Shown here one piece after another: positions 32,898-42,043 of a stretch of DNA of 50,688 bases; within the stretch, counting starts at the first letter, position 1, and every line of letters begins with the position of its first letter. The translations under genes and the position numbers were made by a program. The notes below the pieces were generated by a model. It was not told where the DNA came from. It worked only from the letters and a program-made list of their open reading frames with translations, and searched no databases. Source of the stretch: Actinomycetota bacterium (lineage in GTDB: Bacteria > Actinomycetota > Actinomycetes > Actinomycetales > Microbacteriaceae); assembly GCA_009702455.1 (NCBI GenBank), contig WLIA01000006.1:1-50688 (forward strand). The letters are read 5' to 3'.

Positions 32898-35800
32898 GTG
32901 AGCAAGCTGTACCTCAAGAGCCTCACCCTCAAGGGATTCAAATCATTTGCCCAGCCAACCACCTTCTCTTTTGAGCCGGGTGTGACCGCCGTAGTCGGCA
33001 AGAACGGGCACGGAAAATCTAACGTCTTCGACGCCATCGCCTGGGTGATGGGCGAGCAGGGCGCAAAGTCGCTTCGTGGCGACAAGATGGACGACGTCAT
33101 CTTCAAGGGCAGCGCCACAAAGGGTCCGTTGGGTCGTGCTGAAGTTTCGCTAACCATCGACAACACCGACGGCGCGCTTCCGATCGACTACACAGAAGTA
33201 ACCATCTCGAGAACCCTGTTTCGCAGCGGTCAGAGCGAGTATGCAATCAACGGTGAGAGCTGCCGTTTGCTCGACGTGCAGGAGTTGCTGAGTGACTCTG
33301 GTCTCGGTCGCGAGATGCACGTAATCGTTGGGCAGAACAAACTTAAAGACATTTTCTCTGCAAGCCCAGCCGAGCGTCGTGGCTTCATCGAAGAGGCTGC
33401 CGGAATTCTGAAGCACCGTCGCCGCAAAGAGCGAACCGAACGAAAGCTCGAAGCGATGCAGGCAAACCTAACTCGACTTAACGATCTTGCCGGTGAAGTT
33501 CGACGTCAGCTCAAGCCGCTAGGTCAGCAGGCAGAAGTTGCGCGTCAGGCGCAGGGAATCGCTTCGGTTGTGCGTGATGCAAAAGCGCGCTTGATTGCAT
33601 ACGAAATCACCGAGTTGCACAGCGCACTCGAGCAGACCGCAAAGAGCGAGACCGACACCAAGGCCGAGCGCAACATTCTTCAGCAAATCATTGAGGCTAA
33701 CTCAACGAGAATTCGTGAAATCGAATCGGCGCAGGTTTCTGGCGATCTCGACACCGCGCGTTCGCTTTCATATCAGTTCGATGCGATGGGCGAGCGCTTG
33801 CGTGCGCTGCTCACCCTCGCCAACCAAAAAGTTGCTCTTCTCGGAACCCGTGCCGACGCGTCGGGTGCCCAGGTAGACCCAGCGGCAATAGACGCCGAAG
33901 CCGTTGCCGCCGAAGCGCAAATCGTTCAACTTGCCGCGGTGGTTGAGTCGCTGCATTCAGCGCTCAAAGTGGCCGAGGCGGCCCGAAACGAAGCTCGCGA
34001 CATTCTCGAGAAGTATGACAACGAGATTGCCGAACAGAACACGCTTCTCTCGCAGTTTGACCTCGACAAGGCACGCCTTGCCAATGAGGTAACCGTTGCA
34101 GAGTCTCGTCTAGCCGGGCTTCGCAGCGAGATGGTTCGCCAGGATGGCTCGCTCAACGACGCAACCGACCGACTAAATTCGGCCAAGGCAGAATACGAAA
34201 ACCTAGATCTTCAGCTGCAGAGCCAGCAAGCCGGAGACGGCTCGCTTCAGTCTCGCTACGAAGCTGCCCAGCGCGCGGTTAGCGAAGCGGCTGCGAGCAT
34301 CGAGACAATCCGTGACCAGATTCACAAGGCTGAACGTGAGCGCGATTCGCTTGAGGCAAAGCGTTCGGCACTCGACCTGACTCTGAACCAAAAAGACGGA
34401 GCCACCGAGTTGACCGCAGCAGGCCTGCGCGGAATCCGTGGCTTGGTTGCAACTCACATGAAGATCGAGAGCGGATTCGAAAATGCAATCGCCGCCGCAC
34501 TCGGCCCGTTGGCAGATGCGCTTGTTGCTGACTCTCGCGAAGAAGGTCTTGCCGCCATCGAACACCTCAAGAGCAGCGACGGTGGTCGTGTTGAACTCAT
34601 CGTTGCCGATGTTGACGCGCGTGGATCGGTTGCCAACATTCCAAATGTTGCCGGTGCTCGTTCGGCCACAGCGGTAGTCGAAGCACCAAACGGAATTCTT
34701 GCGCTTCTCGCCAACGTTGTAATCGTTGATGACTTGAGTGCGGCTCGCGAGTTGTATTCGCGCGATAAGTCGGTTGCCGAGCTCACCTTGATTACCGTCG
34801 ATGGTGACGTGCTCACCAAGTCGGTCATCCGTGGTGGTTCGCAGAGCAAGCCGTCGAAGTTGCAGCTGGTTGCCGAGCGCGATGCGGCCGAGACCAGAAT
34901 TCACCAGGTTCAGTCGATGCTCGAAAGCAATCGCGGCGAACTTGCTCAGGCGCGTTCAACCGAGGATGCCGCCAAGCAAACCGAGAAATCTGCTCTTGCC
35001 GAATTGAACCAGCACGACGCTCAGCTGGCTAGGAACGCCGAAGCCTTGGGTCGCGCTCGAGTTGCTGTTGAGGCAGCCGAGGCTGAGCTTGCTCGAATCT
35101 CACAGGGTGCTGAAATCGCTCGCGAAGCAATTGCGGTTGCCGAAGGTGAACTGGCTAAAGCCGTGCAGTTGCACGATGAGTTCGCCTCTCAAGATCGCCC
35201 GGTGGTCAGCTATGAGAACCGCCAGACCCTGGCCGACAACCTCGAGCAGCAGCGAACCAGTGAACTCAACGTGCGCGTTGAACTTGGTGCGGCTATCGAA
35301 CGCGTGCGAGTCGAGCGAGAGCGGGCTACAAGCCTGCGCGCTCAGATCGCCGAGGCGCAGGTGGCCATTGAGCGCTCACGCGCTGCGGCCGCGGCTCAAG
35401 CTGCCCAACTCGAGTCTGCAGAGCAGGTGCTCAAGGCACTGCCTGGCCTAATGGATGCCGTCGCTGAAAGCGCGAGCGTTGCCAAGGTTGCCCTGCACGA
35501 GCTAGAGCACGAGCGTAACAACCAGAACCAAGAACTAGTGCGACTTCGCGGTGAGACCGCTGGCCACCAGATGAAACTCAGCGAACTGGTCGAGGGCGTT
35601 CACAACCTTGAATTACAAAACCACGACAAGCGCTTAAACCTCGCAAATTTGGTTGCCAAGGCAAGCGACGAGCTCGGGCTCGAGCAGTCAATCTTGTTGG
35701 CAGAGTATGGCCCAGAGGTTTTGATCGATGACGAAGAAGCCGAGGGCGGCAAGAAAGCCTTCAACCGCGAAGAGCAGACCAAGCGTCTGCGTGAAGCTGA

Positions 35801-36416
35801 GCGTTTGTTTGAGCGTCTCGGTCGAGTCAACCCACTTGCGCTAGAAGAATTCACAGCCCTCGAAGAGCGTCACAAGTTCTTGACAGATCAGCTCGCAGAC
35901 CTAACCCAAACTCGCAAAGACCTGATGCAGATCATTCACGAACTCGACGAAAAGATGCAGCTCATCTTCAAGAGCGCTTTTGATGACACGGTTCGCGAGT
36001 TCGCTGCAATTCTTCCATCGCTGTTCCCGGGCGGTGTTGGTTCAATGACTCTGAGCGACGCGAGCGACTTGCTAACCAGCGGCATCGACGTGCGTGTGAA
36101 GCCTGCTGGCAAACAGTGGTTGCCGATGTCGCTTCTTTCAGGTGGTGAGCAGTCGCTCGGTGCGATTGCATTCCTGATGGCAATCTTCAAGTCGCGTCCT
36201 TCGCCTTTCTACATCATGGATGAGGTCGAGGCAGCCCTCGACGACGCAAACCTCTCTCGTTTGCTGCACGTGTTTAACGATCTGCGCATCAACTCGCAGC
36301 TCATTTTGGTTACCCACCAGAAGCGCACCATGGAAATTGCCGACACTGTATACGGTGTGATCATGGACGAGGGTATGTCTCGAATTGTCGGGCAGCGCCT
36401 CGAGCACAGTGCCTAA
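32898..36416 (+). CDS. smc: Chromosome segregation protein SMC
   Basis: A 1172-residue SMC ATPase. The N-terminal head has Walker A GKNGHGKSN, then two long coiled coils (roughly residues 165-490 and 650-1000) flanking the hinge domain (about 500-640, GIRGLVATHMKIESGFENAI onward). The C-terminal head has signature LSGGEQSLGAIAFLM and Walker B FYIMDEVEAALDDAN. SMC with ScpAB compacts and separates chromosomes. In relatives the signature is usually LSGGEKALTA and the Walker B D-E-V-D; both differ slightly here. GTG start preceded by AAAGGGA with almost no spacing, while TAGAAA lies six bases upstream, so initiation is unclear. The stop overlaps ftsY by one base. Confidence 0.96.
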   Translation: MSKLYLKSLTLKGFKSFAQPTTFSFEPGVTAVVGKNGHGKSNVFDAIAWVMGEQGAKSLRGDKMDDVIFKGSATKGPLGRAEVSLTIDNTDGALPIDYTEVTISRTLFRSGQSEYAINGESCRLLDVQELLSDSGLGREMHVIVGQNKLKDIFSASPAERRGFIEEAAGILKHRRRKERTERKLEAMQANLTRLNDLAGEVRRQLKPLGQQAEVARQAQGIASVVRDAKARLIAYEITELHSALEQTAKSETDTKAERNILQQIIEANSTRIREIESAQVSGDLDTARSLSYQFDAMGERLRALLTLANQKVALLGTRADASGAQVDPAAIDAEAVAAEAQIVQLAAVVESLHSALKVAEAARNEARDILEKYDNEIAEQNTLLSQFDLDKARLANEVTVAESRLAGLRSEMVRQDGSLNDATDRLNSAKAEYENLDLQLQSQQAGDGSLQSRYEAAQRAVSEAAASIETIRDQIHKAERERDSLEAKRSALDLTLNQKDGATELTAAGLRGIRGLVATHMKIESGFENAIAAALGPLADALVADSREEGLAAIEHLKSSDGGRVELIVADVDARGSVANIPNVAGARSATAVVEAPNGILALLANVVIVDDLSAARELYSRDKSVAELTLITVDGDVLTKSVIRGGSQSKPSKLQLVAERDAAETRIHQVQSMLESNRGELAQARSTEDAAKQTEKSALAELNQHDAQLARNAEALGRARVAVEAAEAELARISQGAEIAREAIAVAEGELAKAVQLHDEFASQDRPVVSYENRQTLADNLEQQRTSELNVRVELGAAIERVRVERERATSLRAQIAEAQVAIERSRAAAAAQAAQLESAEQVLKALPGLMDAVAESASVAKVALHELEHERNNQNQELVRLRGETAGHQMKLSELVEGVHNLELQNHDKRLNLANLVAKASDELGLEQSILLAEYGPEVLIDDEEAEGGKKAFNREEQTKRLREAERLFERLGRVNPLALEEFTALEERHKFLTDQLADLTQTRKDLMQIIHELDEKMQLIFKSAFDDTVREFAAILPSLFPGGVGSMTLSDASDLLTSGIDVRVKPAGKQWLPMSLLSGGEQSLGAIAFLMAIFKSRPSPFYIMDEVEAALDDANLSRLLHVFNDLRINSQLILVTHQKRTMEIADTVYGVIMDEGMSRIVGQRLEHSA

Positions 36417-37753
36417 TGGCCGGCTTGTTCTTCTGGCGCAAAAAGCGCAAAGACGAGGTTGAGGCTCCTGAAGTTGCAGCCACCTCAGAGGATTCTTCGG
36501 ACGCCTTAAGCAACGTCGTCCTCTCGAATCCTCCTTCGGTCGCCGAAGTGCAGGTTGAGACCCCGTCTGCGCCTTCAACGCCAGAGAAGCCAAAAGAGAA
36601 GAAACCTAAGTTCTTCAAGCCCAAAGCCAAGCCGGTAATCGAAGAGCCGGTCGTTGAGCCGGTGGCAGAACCTGCAGTGGAGGTCACGCCAGAGCCTGAG
36701 CCAGAAGTTGTGCAGGTTGTCGTGCCTGTCGCAGAGCCAGTCGTCGAGGTTGTTGTGCCTGTCGTTGAGGCAGACCCAGAAGTTGAGCCAGAGCCTGAGC
36801 CAGAAGTTGAGCCGGTTGTTGAACCCGTGGCCGAGCCTGAGGTTGCGCCAGTCGCCGAAGTTGAACTCGAGCAGGTCGAACTGCCGAAGCGCAGTTTTGC
36901 CAAGGGCATCAAAGCGCTCTTCACGCGAATCAAGTTCGATCTCGAAAACCTAGATGACCTTGAAGACACCCTTATTCAGTCAGACTTTGGCGTTGATGCC
37001 TCAGCCCAAATTGTTGAGTCAGTAAAGCAGCGCGCAAAGAAGCAAGGTGCGAAGACCGAAGCCGAGCTCAAGCAGATTCTCGTTGACGTAATTGCCGAAT
37101 CGCTCGAACGCGAAGATAAGCAACTCAACCTTGCAGACGGAAAACTGCCATACGTGATTCTTGTCGTTGGCGTAAACGGCGTTGGCAAAACTACAACAAT
37201 CGGCAAGTTGGCAAACTGGCTCAACGAAGGGCAGTGGCGAGTTGTGATTGGCGCGGCCGACACATTCCGCGCGGCGGCGGTCGAGCAAATTGCAACCTGG
37301 GCCGAGCGCGCAAACGCGCAGCTGATTCGCCCAGACAGCGAAGGCCAAGACCCGGCAAGCGTTGCATTCAAGACGGTTGAACTTGCTCTGAAGAATGACG
37401 CGGATGTTGCAATCATCGACACCGCGGGCAGATTGCAAAACAAAAAAGACTTGATGGCAGAGCTCGACAAGATCAGGCGAGTGGTTGAGAAGCAGGCGCA
37501 GATCAGTGAGACCTTGCTAGTGCTCGATGCAACTACCGGTCAAAACGGACTCGTTCAGGCCAAGGCTTTTGCTGAGGTTGCCAACGTCACCGGAATCGTG
37601 CTGACCAAGCTTGATGGCACCGCAAAGGGTGGAATCGTCTATTCAATTCAGCGCGAACTAGGCATCCCGGTTAAATTAGTAGGTGTTGGCGAAGGCATCG
37701 CCGACTTTGCGTTCTTTGACGCTCGTGAGTTTGCGAAGGGGTTGGTTGGCTAA
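36416..37753 (+). CDS. ftsY: Signal recognition particle receptor FtsY
   Basis: A 445-residue SRP GTPase. The N-terminal about 160 residues are an acidic A domain: a basic WRKKRKDE start, then Pro/Glu/Val-rich degenerate repeats (VxEPVxEP). The NG domain follows: an N helical bundle beginning near KRSFAKGIKALFTR, G1 GVNGVGKTTTIGKL, DTAGRLQ and TKLDGTAKGG. FtsY docks ribosome-SRP complexes at the membrane for co-translational insertion. It sits between smc and ffh, with one-base stop/start overlaps on both sides, the usual actinobacterial order; FtsY and its partner Ffh are therefore made from one message. Confidence 0.97.
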   Translation: MAGLFFWRKKRKDEVEAPEVAATSEDSSDALSNVVLSNPPSVAEVQVETPSAPSTPEKPKEKKPKFFKPKAKPVIEEPVVEPVAEPAVEVTPEPEPEVVQVVVPVAEPVVEVVVPVVEADPEVEPEPEPEVEPVVEPVAEPEVAPVAEVELEQVELPKRSFAKGIKALFTRIKFDLENLDDLEDTLIQSDFGVDASAQIVESVKQRAKKQGAKTEAELKQILVDVIAESLEREDKQLNLADGKLPYVILVVGVNGVGKTTTIGKLANWLNEGQWRVVIGAADTFRAAAVEQIATWAERANAQLIRPDSEGQDPASVAFKTVELALKNDADVAIIDTAGRLQNKKDLMAELDKIRRVVEKQAQISETLLVLDATTGQNGLVQAKAFAEVANVTGIVLTKLDGTAKGGIVYSIQRELGIPVKLVGVGEGIADFAFFDAREFAKGLVG

Positions 37754-39252
37754 TGTTTGGAAATCTTTCAGAGCGCTTAGTCGAGACCTTTAAGAACCTG
37801 CGCACAAAGGGCAAGCTCAGCCCCGCCGATATTGATGCAACTCTTCGCGAGATTCGCCGCGCGCTGCTTGAGGCCGACGTAGCGCTCGAGGTTGTCAAGG
37901 CGTTCACCGGCTCTGTGCGCGAGCGCGCCATGGGCGATGAGGTCTCAAAGGCACTAAACCCCGCCCAGCAGGTGGTTCAGATCGTCAACGAAGAGCTGGT
38001 CAAGATTTTGGGTGGCGAGCAACGCAAGCTCGAGTTCTCAAAGAAGCCGCCAACCGTCATCATGCTTGCCGGCTTGCAGGGTTCGGGTAAGACCACCCTC
38101 GCCGGAAAACTTGCCAAGTGGCTCAAAGACCAGAACCAGACTCCGCTTCTTGTTGCGGCCGACTTGCAGCGACCGAATGCCGTCAATCAGTTGCAGGTTG
38201 TTGGTGAGCGCGCCGGAGTCGACGTTTTCGCACCAGAGCCAGGTAACGGCAAGGGTGATCCGGTAAAGGTTTCTAAAGACGCAATCAAGCACGCAGAGAA
38301 GAAGCAATACAGCGTTGTGATTGTTGACACCGCAGGTCGCCTTGGCATCGACGAAGAGTTGATGAAGCAAGCGCGCGATATTCGCAAGGCGACCGATCCT
38401 GATGAAGTGCTCTTTGTTATCGACTCGATGATTGGTCAAGACGCCGTCAATGTTGCCAAAGCATTCGAGGATGGCGTTGGCATCACGGGTGTTGTTCTAA
38501 CCAAACTTGATGGCGATGCTCGCGGTGGTGCTGCGCTCTCGGTAGCTTCGGTTACCGGCAAGCCAATCATGTTTTCGTCGACAGGCGAAGGGCTTGACGC
38601 GTTTGAGCCGTTCTATCCAGATCGCATGGCAAGTCGAATTCTCGACATGGGTGACGTGCTCACTCTCATTGAGCAGACCCAAAAGGCTTTCGACGAAGGC
38701 GAAGCGCAGAAGATGGCCGACAAGCTGGCCAGCGAGACTTTCACCCTCGAAGACTTTTTAGACCAGATGCAGCAGCTGCGCAAAATGGGTTCACTCAAGA
38801 GCATGCTCGCCATGATGCCTGGTGCCAACCAGATGAAAGCTCAACTCGACAATTTTGACGAGGGCGAGATCGACCGCACCGAGGCAATCATTCGGTCGAT
38901 GACACCAACCGAGCGTCGCCAGCCCAAGGTGCTCAACGGGTCTCGCCGTCTGCGCATCGCAAACGGCTCGGGAACCTCGGTTACCGAGGTCAACTCGCTG
39001 GTCAACCGCTTCGAGCAGGCCGCCAAGATGATGAAGACGGTAGCCAAGGGCGGAATGCCTCAGATGCCAGGTATGCCAAACATGCCGGGCATGGGCGGCG
39101 GCTTCATTGGTGGTAAATCCAAGAAGAAAGACAAGGGCAAGGGCAGCTCAAAGTCTGGCAACCCGGCCAAGCGCGCAGCCGAAGAGGCCGCAAAGCGCTC
39201 GGGCGAGAAGCCAAATCAGGGCGGTTCTGGCTCGGCCTTTGGCATCAATTAG
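37753..39252 (+). CDS. ffh: Signal recognition particle protein Ffh
   Basis: A 499-residue SRP54 GTPase. N domain helices lead into G1 GLQGSGKTT (107-115), DTAGRLGIDEELM and LTKLDGDARGG, followed by the methionine-rich M domain, which includes LDQMQQLRKMGSLKSMLAMMPG and SMTPTERRQPKVLNGSRRLRIA for signal-sequence and 4.5S RNA binding. A glycine- and lysine-rich tail with M-P-G-M repeats ends the protein. With FtsY it targets inner-membrane proteins. ATG overlaps the ftsY stop. The SRP RNA gene is not seen in this window. Confidence 0.97.
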   Translation: MFGNLSERLVETFKNLRTKGKLSPADIDATLREIRRALLEADVALEVVKAFTGSVRERAMGDEVSKALNPAQQVVQIVNEELVKILGGEQRKLEFSKKPPTVIMLAGLQGSGKTTLAGKLAKWLKDQNQTPLLVAADLQRPNAVNQLQVVGERAGVDVFAPEPGNGKGDPVKVSKDAIKHAEKKQYSVVIVDTAGRLGIDEELMKQARDIRKATDPDEVLFVIDSMIGQDAVNVAKAFEDGVGITGVVLTKLDGDARGGAALSVASVTGKPIMFSSTGEGLDAFEPFYPDRMASRILDMGDVLTLIEQTQKAFDEGEAQKMADKLASETFTLEDFLDQMQQLRKMGSLKSMLAMMPGANQMKAQLDNFDEGEIDRTEAIIRSMTPTERRQPKVLNGSRRLRIANGSGTSVTEVNSLVNRFEQAAKMMKTVAKGGMPQMPGMPNMPGMGGGFIGGKSKKKDKGKGSSKSGNPAKRAAEEAAKRSGEKPNQGGSGSAFGIN

Positions 39253-39270
39253 TCGCCAGCCCCAAATTGG

Positions 39271-39300
39271 TTGGCACTATCTCGGGTTTTCTGGCAGAAT
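39271..39300 (+). promoter_or_regulatory. Candidate promoter of the rpsP-khpA-rimM-trmD group
   Basis: TTGGCA (39271-39276) and CAGAAT (39295-39300) are 18 bases apart, just after ffh. The downstream leader of about 115 bases contains a hairpin CGCTTG/CAAGCG at 39315-39336, possibly extended by TGT/ACA. The same TTGGC(A/G)/CA-AA-T type precedes rplS. Confidence 0.5.
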
Positions 39301-39423
39301 AGAGCGGTTGTCTTCGCTTGACCCTCTAACCAAGCGACACGGATGACCCCAAGAGCTTGAATACCGAGTGTGCCCCCACGCTCACGGTTGATTGTTCGCC
39401 CCAATACAAAAAACAGGAGCATT

Positions 39424-40044
39424 GTGGCTGTAAAAATCCGCCTAGCGCGTCACGGAAAAAAGCGCGCACCGCACTACCGCATCGTTGTAGCTGACTCACG
39501 CACTCACCGCGATGGTCGAGTAATCGAAGAGATCGGTCGTTACATTCCGACCGAGAACCCTTCACTAATTGAAGTTAACTCAGAGCGTGCACTCTACTGG
39601 CTTGGCGTTGGCGCACAGCCAACCGAGCAGGTAACCGCACTTCTCAAGTTGACCGGTGACTACCAGACTTCAAAGGGTGAAAAGAACGCAAAGAACGTTG
39701 TTCAGACCAAAGAAGCAAAAGCAGAATTCGTTGTTGACTCAGCCAAGAAGCCAGTTCTTCAGGCTAAGGAAGCACTTGAGAACAAGAAGGCTAAGGCTGC
39801 TCTAGAGGCAGCAGAAGCTGAGAAGGCTGCAAACGCAGCAGCAGAGGCAGCTGAAGTTGCAGAGAACGCATCGGCTGAAGAAGCTCCTGCGGCAGAAGCA
39901 GCAGCTGAGGCAGCAGCAGAAGTTGCAGCCGAAGAAGCGGCAGATGTTGTTGAAGCAGCTGAAGAAGTTGTTGAAGCAGCAGAAGCTGTAGCCGAGGCAG
40001 AAGCCGAAGCGGCAGCCGAGACTCCAGAAGCAGAACAGGCTTAA
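39424..40044 (+). CDS. rpsP: 30S ribosomal protein S16 with long Ala/Glu-rich C-terminal extension
   Basis: A 206-residue protein. Residues 1-80 are a normal S16 ([47 protein letters not shown]). After about residue 90 the protein continues for over 100 residues of lysine-containing, then alanine- and glutamate-rich low-complexity sequence. S16 stabilises the 30S body. Alanine-rich tails of variable length occur on actinobacterial S16, but this one is long and very acidic. The GTG at 39424 with AGGAG four bases upstream is the start; a frame reaching further upstream lacks resemblance. It overlaps nothing and is followed at one base by khpA. Confidence 0.95.
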   Translation: MAVKIRLARHGKKRAPHYRIVVADSRTHRDGRVIEEIGRYIPTENPSLIEVNSERALYWLGVGAQPTEQVTALLKLTGDYQTSKGEKNAKNVVQTKEAKAEFVVDSAKKPVLQAKEALENKKAKAALEAAEAEKAANAAAEAAEVAENASAEEAPAAEAAAEAAAEVAAEEAADVVEAAEEVVEAAEAVAEAEAEAAAETPEAEQA

Positions 40045-40045
40045 T

Positions 40046-40282
40046 GTGCTTGCCGCTGCGCTCGAACACTTGGTTAAGGGAATCGTCGACAATCCTGAAG
40101 ACGCAACCGTAACCGCACGCTCAACCTCGCGAGGAGACTTACTTGAGGTTCACGTGCACCCAGATGACCTGGGTCGAGTGATCGGGCGCAACGGACGCAC
40201 CGCCAAGGCACTGCGCACCATCGTTAACGCGCTTGCCGATGGCAAGAAGATTCGCGTTGACGTGGTGGACACAGATTTCTAG
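40046..40282 (+). CDS. khpA: KH-domain RNA-binding protein KhpA (YlqC family)
   Basis: A 78-residue protein made of one KH domain. LEVHVHPDDLGRVIGRNGRTAKALRTIV contains the GxxG loop as GRNGR. Such proteins bind RNA, often with KhpB, and affect cell division genes and translation. They are typically encoded between rpsP and rimM. GTG start one base after the rpsP stop; an overlapping out-of-frame ATG at 40044 leads nowhere. Its 3' end overlaps the rimM start. Confidence 0.93.
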   Translation: MLAAALEHLVKGIVDNPEDATVTARSTSRGDLLEVHVHPDDLGRVIGRNGRTAKALRTIVNALADGKKIRVDVVDTDF

Positions 40283-40847
40283 TTCAACAACCCTTCGCGT
40301 CGGCCGTCTGGTCAAGGCCCACGGCCTAAAAGGCGCATTCAAACTCGAGCTCTACACCGACAGCCCAAAACTGCGCTTTGTCGAGGGAGCAACTCTTCAA
40401 CTTCAGGTTCCTGAGTCATCGCCATGGTTTGGCAAGACCGTTACCGTGCAAGAACTTCGCTGGTATAACACCATGCCCGTGCTCTTTCTAAAGGAGTGCG
40501 AAGACCGCACAGTCGCCGACACCCTCGTGAAAGCGATTCTCTTGGTAGATGTCTCTAACGACGAAATCACCAACGAAGAAGACGCCTGGTTTGACCATCA
40601 ACTAGTTGGCCTAAGGGTTATCCGTGATGCAGTTGACATCGGTGTTGTAACCCGAGTCGACCACCTGCCATCGCAAGACCTACTTGCCGTTGAAACCGAC
40701 GGCGGCGAAGTTCTTGTTCCGTTCGTGAAGGCAATTGTGCCGGTTGTAGACATGAAGAACCGCAGCCTCACAATCACTCCGCCACTTGGTCTGTTCGAAG
40801 AGCTGGCCGAGCCTGACGTGAGCGGCAACGAAGAAGAAGAGGCGTAG
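40257..40847 (+). CDS. rimM: Ribosome maturation factor RimM
   Basis: A 196-residue protein with an N-terminal RimM beta-barrel ([20 protein letters not shown]) and a C-terminal PRC barrel ([14 protein letters not shown], then [21 protein letters not shown]). It assists maturation of the 30S head by binding S19. The start is uncertain: no ATG occurs at the family start, so TTG at 40257 is chosen as the shortest extension; ATG at 40239 and TTG at 40233 are alternatives. Any choice overlaps khpA. It ends two bases before trmD. Confidence 0.9.
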   Translation: MTWWTQISSSTTLRVGRLVKAHGLKGAFKLELYTDSPKLRFVEGATLQLQVPESSPWFGKTVTVQELRWYNTMPVLFLKECEDRTVADTLVKAILLVDVSNDEITNEEDAWFDHQLVGLRVIRDAVDIGVVTRVDHLPSQDLLAVETDGGEVLVPFVKAIVPVVDMKNRSLTITPPLGLFEELAEPDVSGNEEEEA

Positions 40848-40849
40848 CA

Positions 40850-41545
40850 ATGCGCATCGACGCAATCTCGATTTTTCCAGAGTTTTTTCAAGCGCTAGAT
40901 CTTTCGCTTCTCGGCAAAGCACGCGACAAGTCGTTGCTCGAGTTTCAAGCGCACGACCTTCGCGACTTCACTCACGACAAGCACCGAACCGTAGACGACT
41001 CACCATATGGTGGCGGGGCCGGCATGCTAATGAAGCCTGAGCCTTGGGGCGACGCTCTCGACAGCATTCTTGGCGCAGAGGGTTTTCACGACGACACCGT
41101 AATCATCTTCACCTCACCGGCCGGCGAGGTCTTCAAGCAGGCCACCGCGCACGAGCTTGCTGACGTGAAGCGCATCATTTTTGCCTGCGGTCGCTACGAG
41201 GGCATCGACCAGCGCGTTGTCGACTATGCCAAGACCCGCGCCAACGTGCGACTTATTTCGATCGGCGACTATGTGCTCAACGGCGGCGAGGTGGCTGCCA
41301 TCGTGATGGTTGAGGCCATCGCCAGGCTCATCCCAGGGGTTATCGGCAATGCCGAAAGCCTGGTCGAAGAGAGCCACTCAGACGGGCTGCTCGAATACCC
41401 GAGTTACACCAAGCCGGCTAGTTGGCGAGGCATGGATGTGCCCGAGGTGCTCACCAGCGGCAACCACGCAGCCATTGCGAAGTGGCGCAAAGAGCAGCAA
41501 ATCGAGCGAACCAAGGCCGTTCGCCCAGATCTGCTTGGCGAATAG
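40850..41545 (+). CDS. trmD: tRNA (guanine37-N1)-methyltransferase TrmD
   Basis: A 231-residue SPOUT methyltransferase with the trefoil-knot SAM site. Conserved segments are [43 protein letters not shown] and [19 protein letters not shown]. It methylates G37 next to the anticodon, preventing +1 frameshifting. Length is normal for the family. ATG two bases after rimM. L19 follows after a 126-base gap that contains its own promoter. Confidence 0.97.
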   Translation: MRIDAISIFPEFFQALDLSLLGKARDKSLLEFQAHDLRDFTHDKHRTVDDSPYGGGAGMLMKPEPWGDALDSILGAEGFHDDTVIIFTSPAGEVFKQATAHELADVKRIIFACGRYEGIDQRVVDYAKTRANVRLISIGDYVLNGGEVAAIVMVEAIARLIPGVIGNAESLVEESHSDGLLEYPSYTKPASWRGMDVPEVLTSGNHAAIAKWRKEQQIERTKAVRPDLLGE

Positions 41546-41563
41546 CCGAATCTGTGGCAAACT
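41535..41563 (+). promoter_or_regulatory. Candidate promoter of rplS
   Basis: TTGGCG (41535-41540) and CAAACT (41558-41563) are 17 bases apart and lie at the end of trmD. The -35-like part is almost the same as at rpsP. Confidence 0.5.
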
Positions 41564-41570
41564 AGGCAGG

Positions 41571-41611
41571 TTGCCAACCGCAAGGTGCTCTGCCGCAGGG
41601 GAGCCTGGCAA
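41571..41611 (+). promoter_or_regulatory. Structured leader upstream of rplS
   Basis: TTGCCA (41571-41576) pairs with TGGCAA (41606-41611) enclosing a shorter stem. Such a leader in front of a ribosomal protein gene could be an autoregulatory L19 site, but no known L19 leader class was recognised. Confidence 0.35.
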
Positions 41612-41671
41612 AAACCGATTTATAAACTAACCCGTTGTTGACCTGCGCGCAGTAACAGAGATGGATTCAAA

Positions 41672-42022
41672 ATGCACATTCTTGACTCAGTAGACGCAGC
41701 AAGCCTGAAGTCTGACATCCCAGCGTTTCGCGTTGGTGACAACGTCAAGGTTCACGTAAACATCATTGAAGGTAACCGCAGCCGTGTTCAGGTTTTCCAG
41801 GGTGTCGTTATTCGTCGTTCAGGCGAGGGCATTCGCGAGACCTTCACAGTTCGCAAGATCAGTTTTCAGGTTGGCGTCGAGCGAACCTTCCCAGTGCACT
41901 CACCAGTGCTCGACAAGATTGAACTCGTTAGCCGTGGCGATGTTCGCCGCGCGAAGCTTTACTACTTGCGCGACCTTCGCGGCAAGAAGGCAAAGATTCG
42001 CGAAAAGCGCGACAACGTATAA
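41672..42022 (+). CDS. rplS: 50S ribosomal protein L19
   Basis: A 116-residue L19 with [53 protein letters not shown] and the C-terminal [18 protein letters not shown]19 lies at the 30S-50S interface. Length is normal. It is followed by lepB after 21 bases, a spacing that contains a leaderless-type promoter for lepB. Confidence 0.97.
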   Translation: MHILDSVDAASLKSDIPAFRVGDNVKVHVNIIEGNRSRVQVFQGVVIRRSGEGIRETFTVRKISFQVGVERTFPVHSPVLDKIELVSRGDVRRAKLYYLRDLRGKKAKIREKRDNV

Positions 42023-42031
42023 ATCTCGTCA

Positions 42032-42037
42032 TAGCCT
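42032..42037 (+). promoter_or_regulatory. -10 element for a leaderless lepB transcript
   Basis: TAGCCT then six bases then ATG 42044, with GCGACA 17 bases upstream. Sequence and spacing are the same as at coaD and the DCC gene. Confidence 0.6.
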
Positions 42038-42043
42038 GTTTAC

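Noticed and set aside
34203-34904. Long minus-strand frame within smc
   Set aside because: Antisense of the SMC hinge region; composition is that of a shadow frame.
36560-36890. Short repeats in ftsY considered as a CRISPR-like or tandem repeat array
   Set aside because: The repeats lie in frame within a coding region, are degenerate and encode the acidic A domain.
39791-40092. Leucine- and cysteine-rich minus-strand frames opposite the S16 tail
   Set aside because: They arise from the low-complexity Ala/Glu codons read in reverse.
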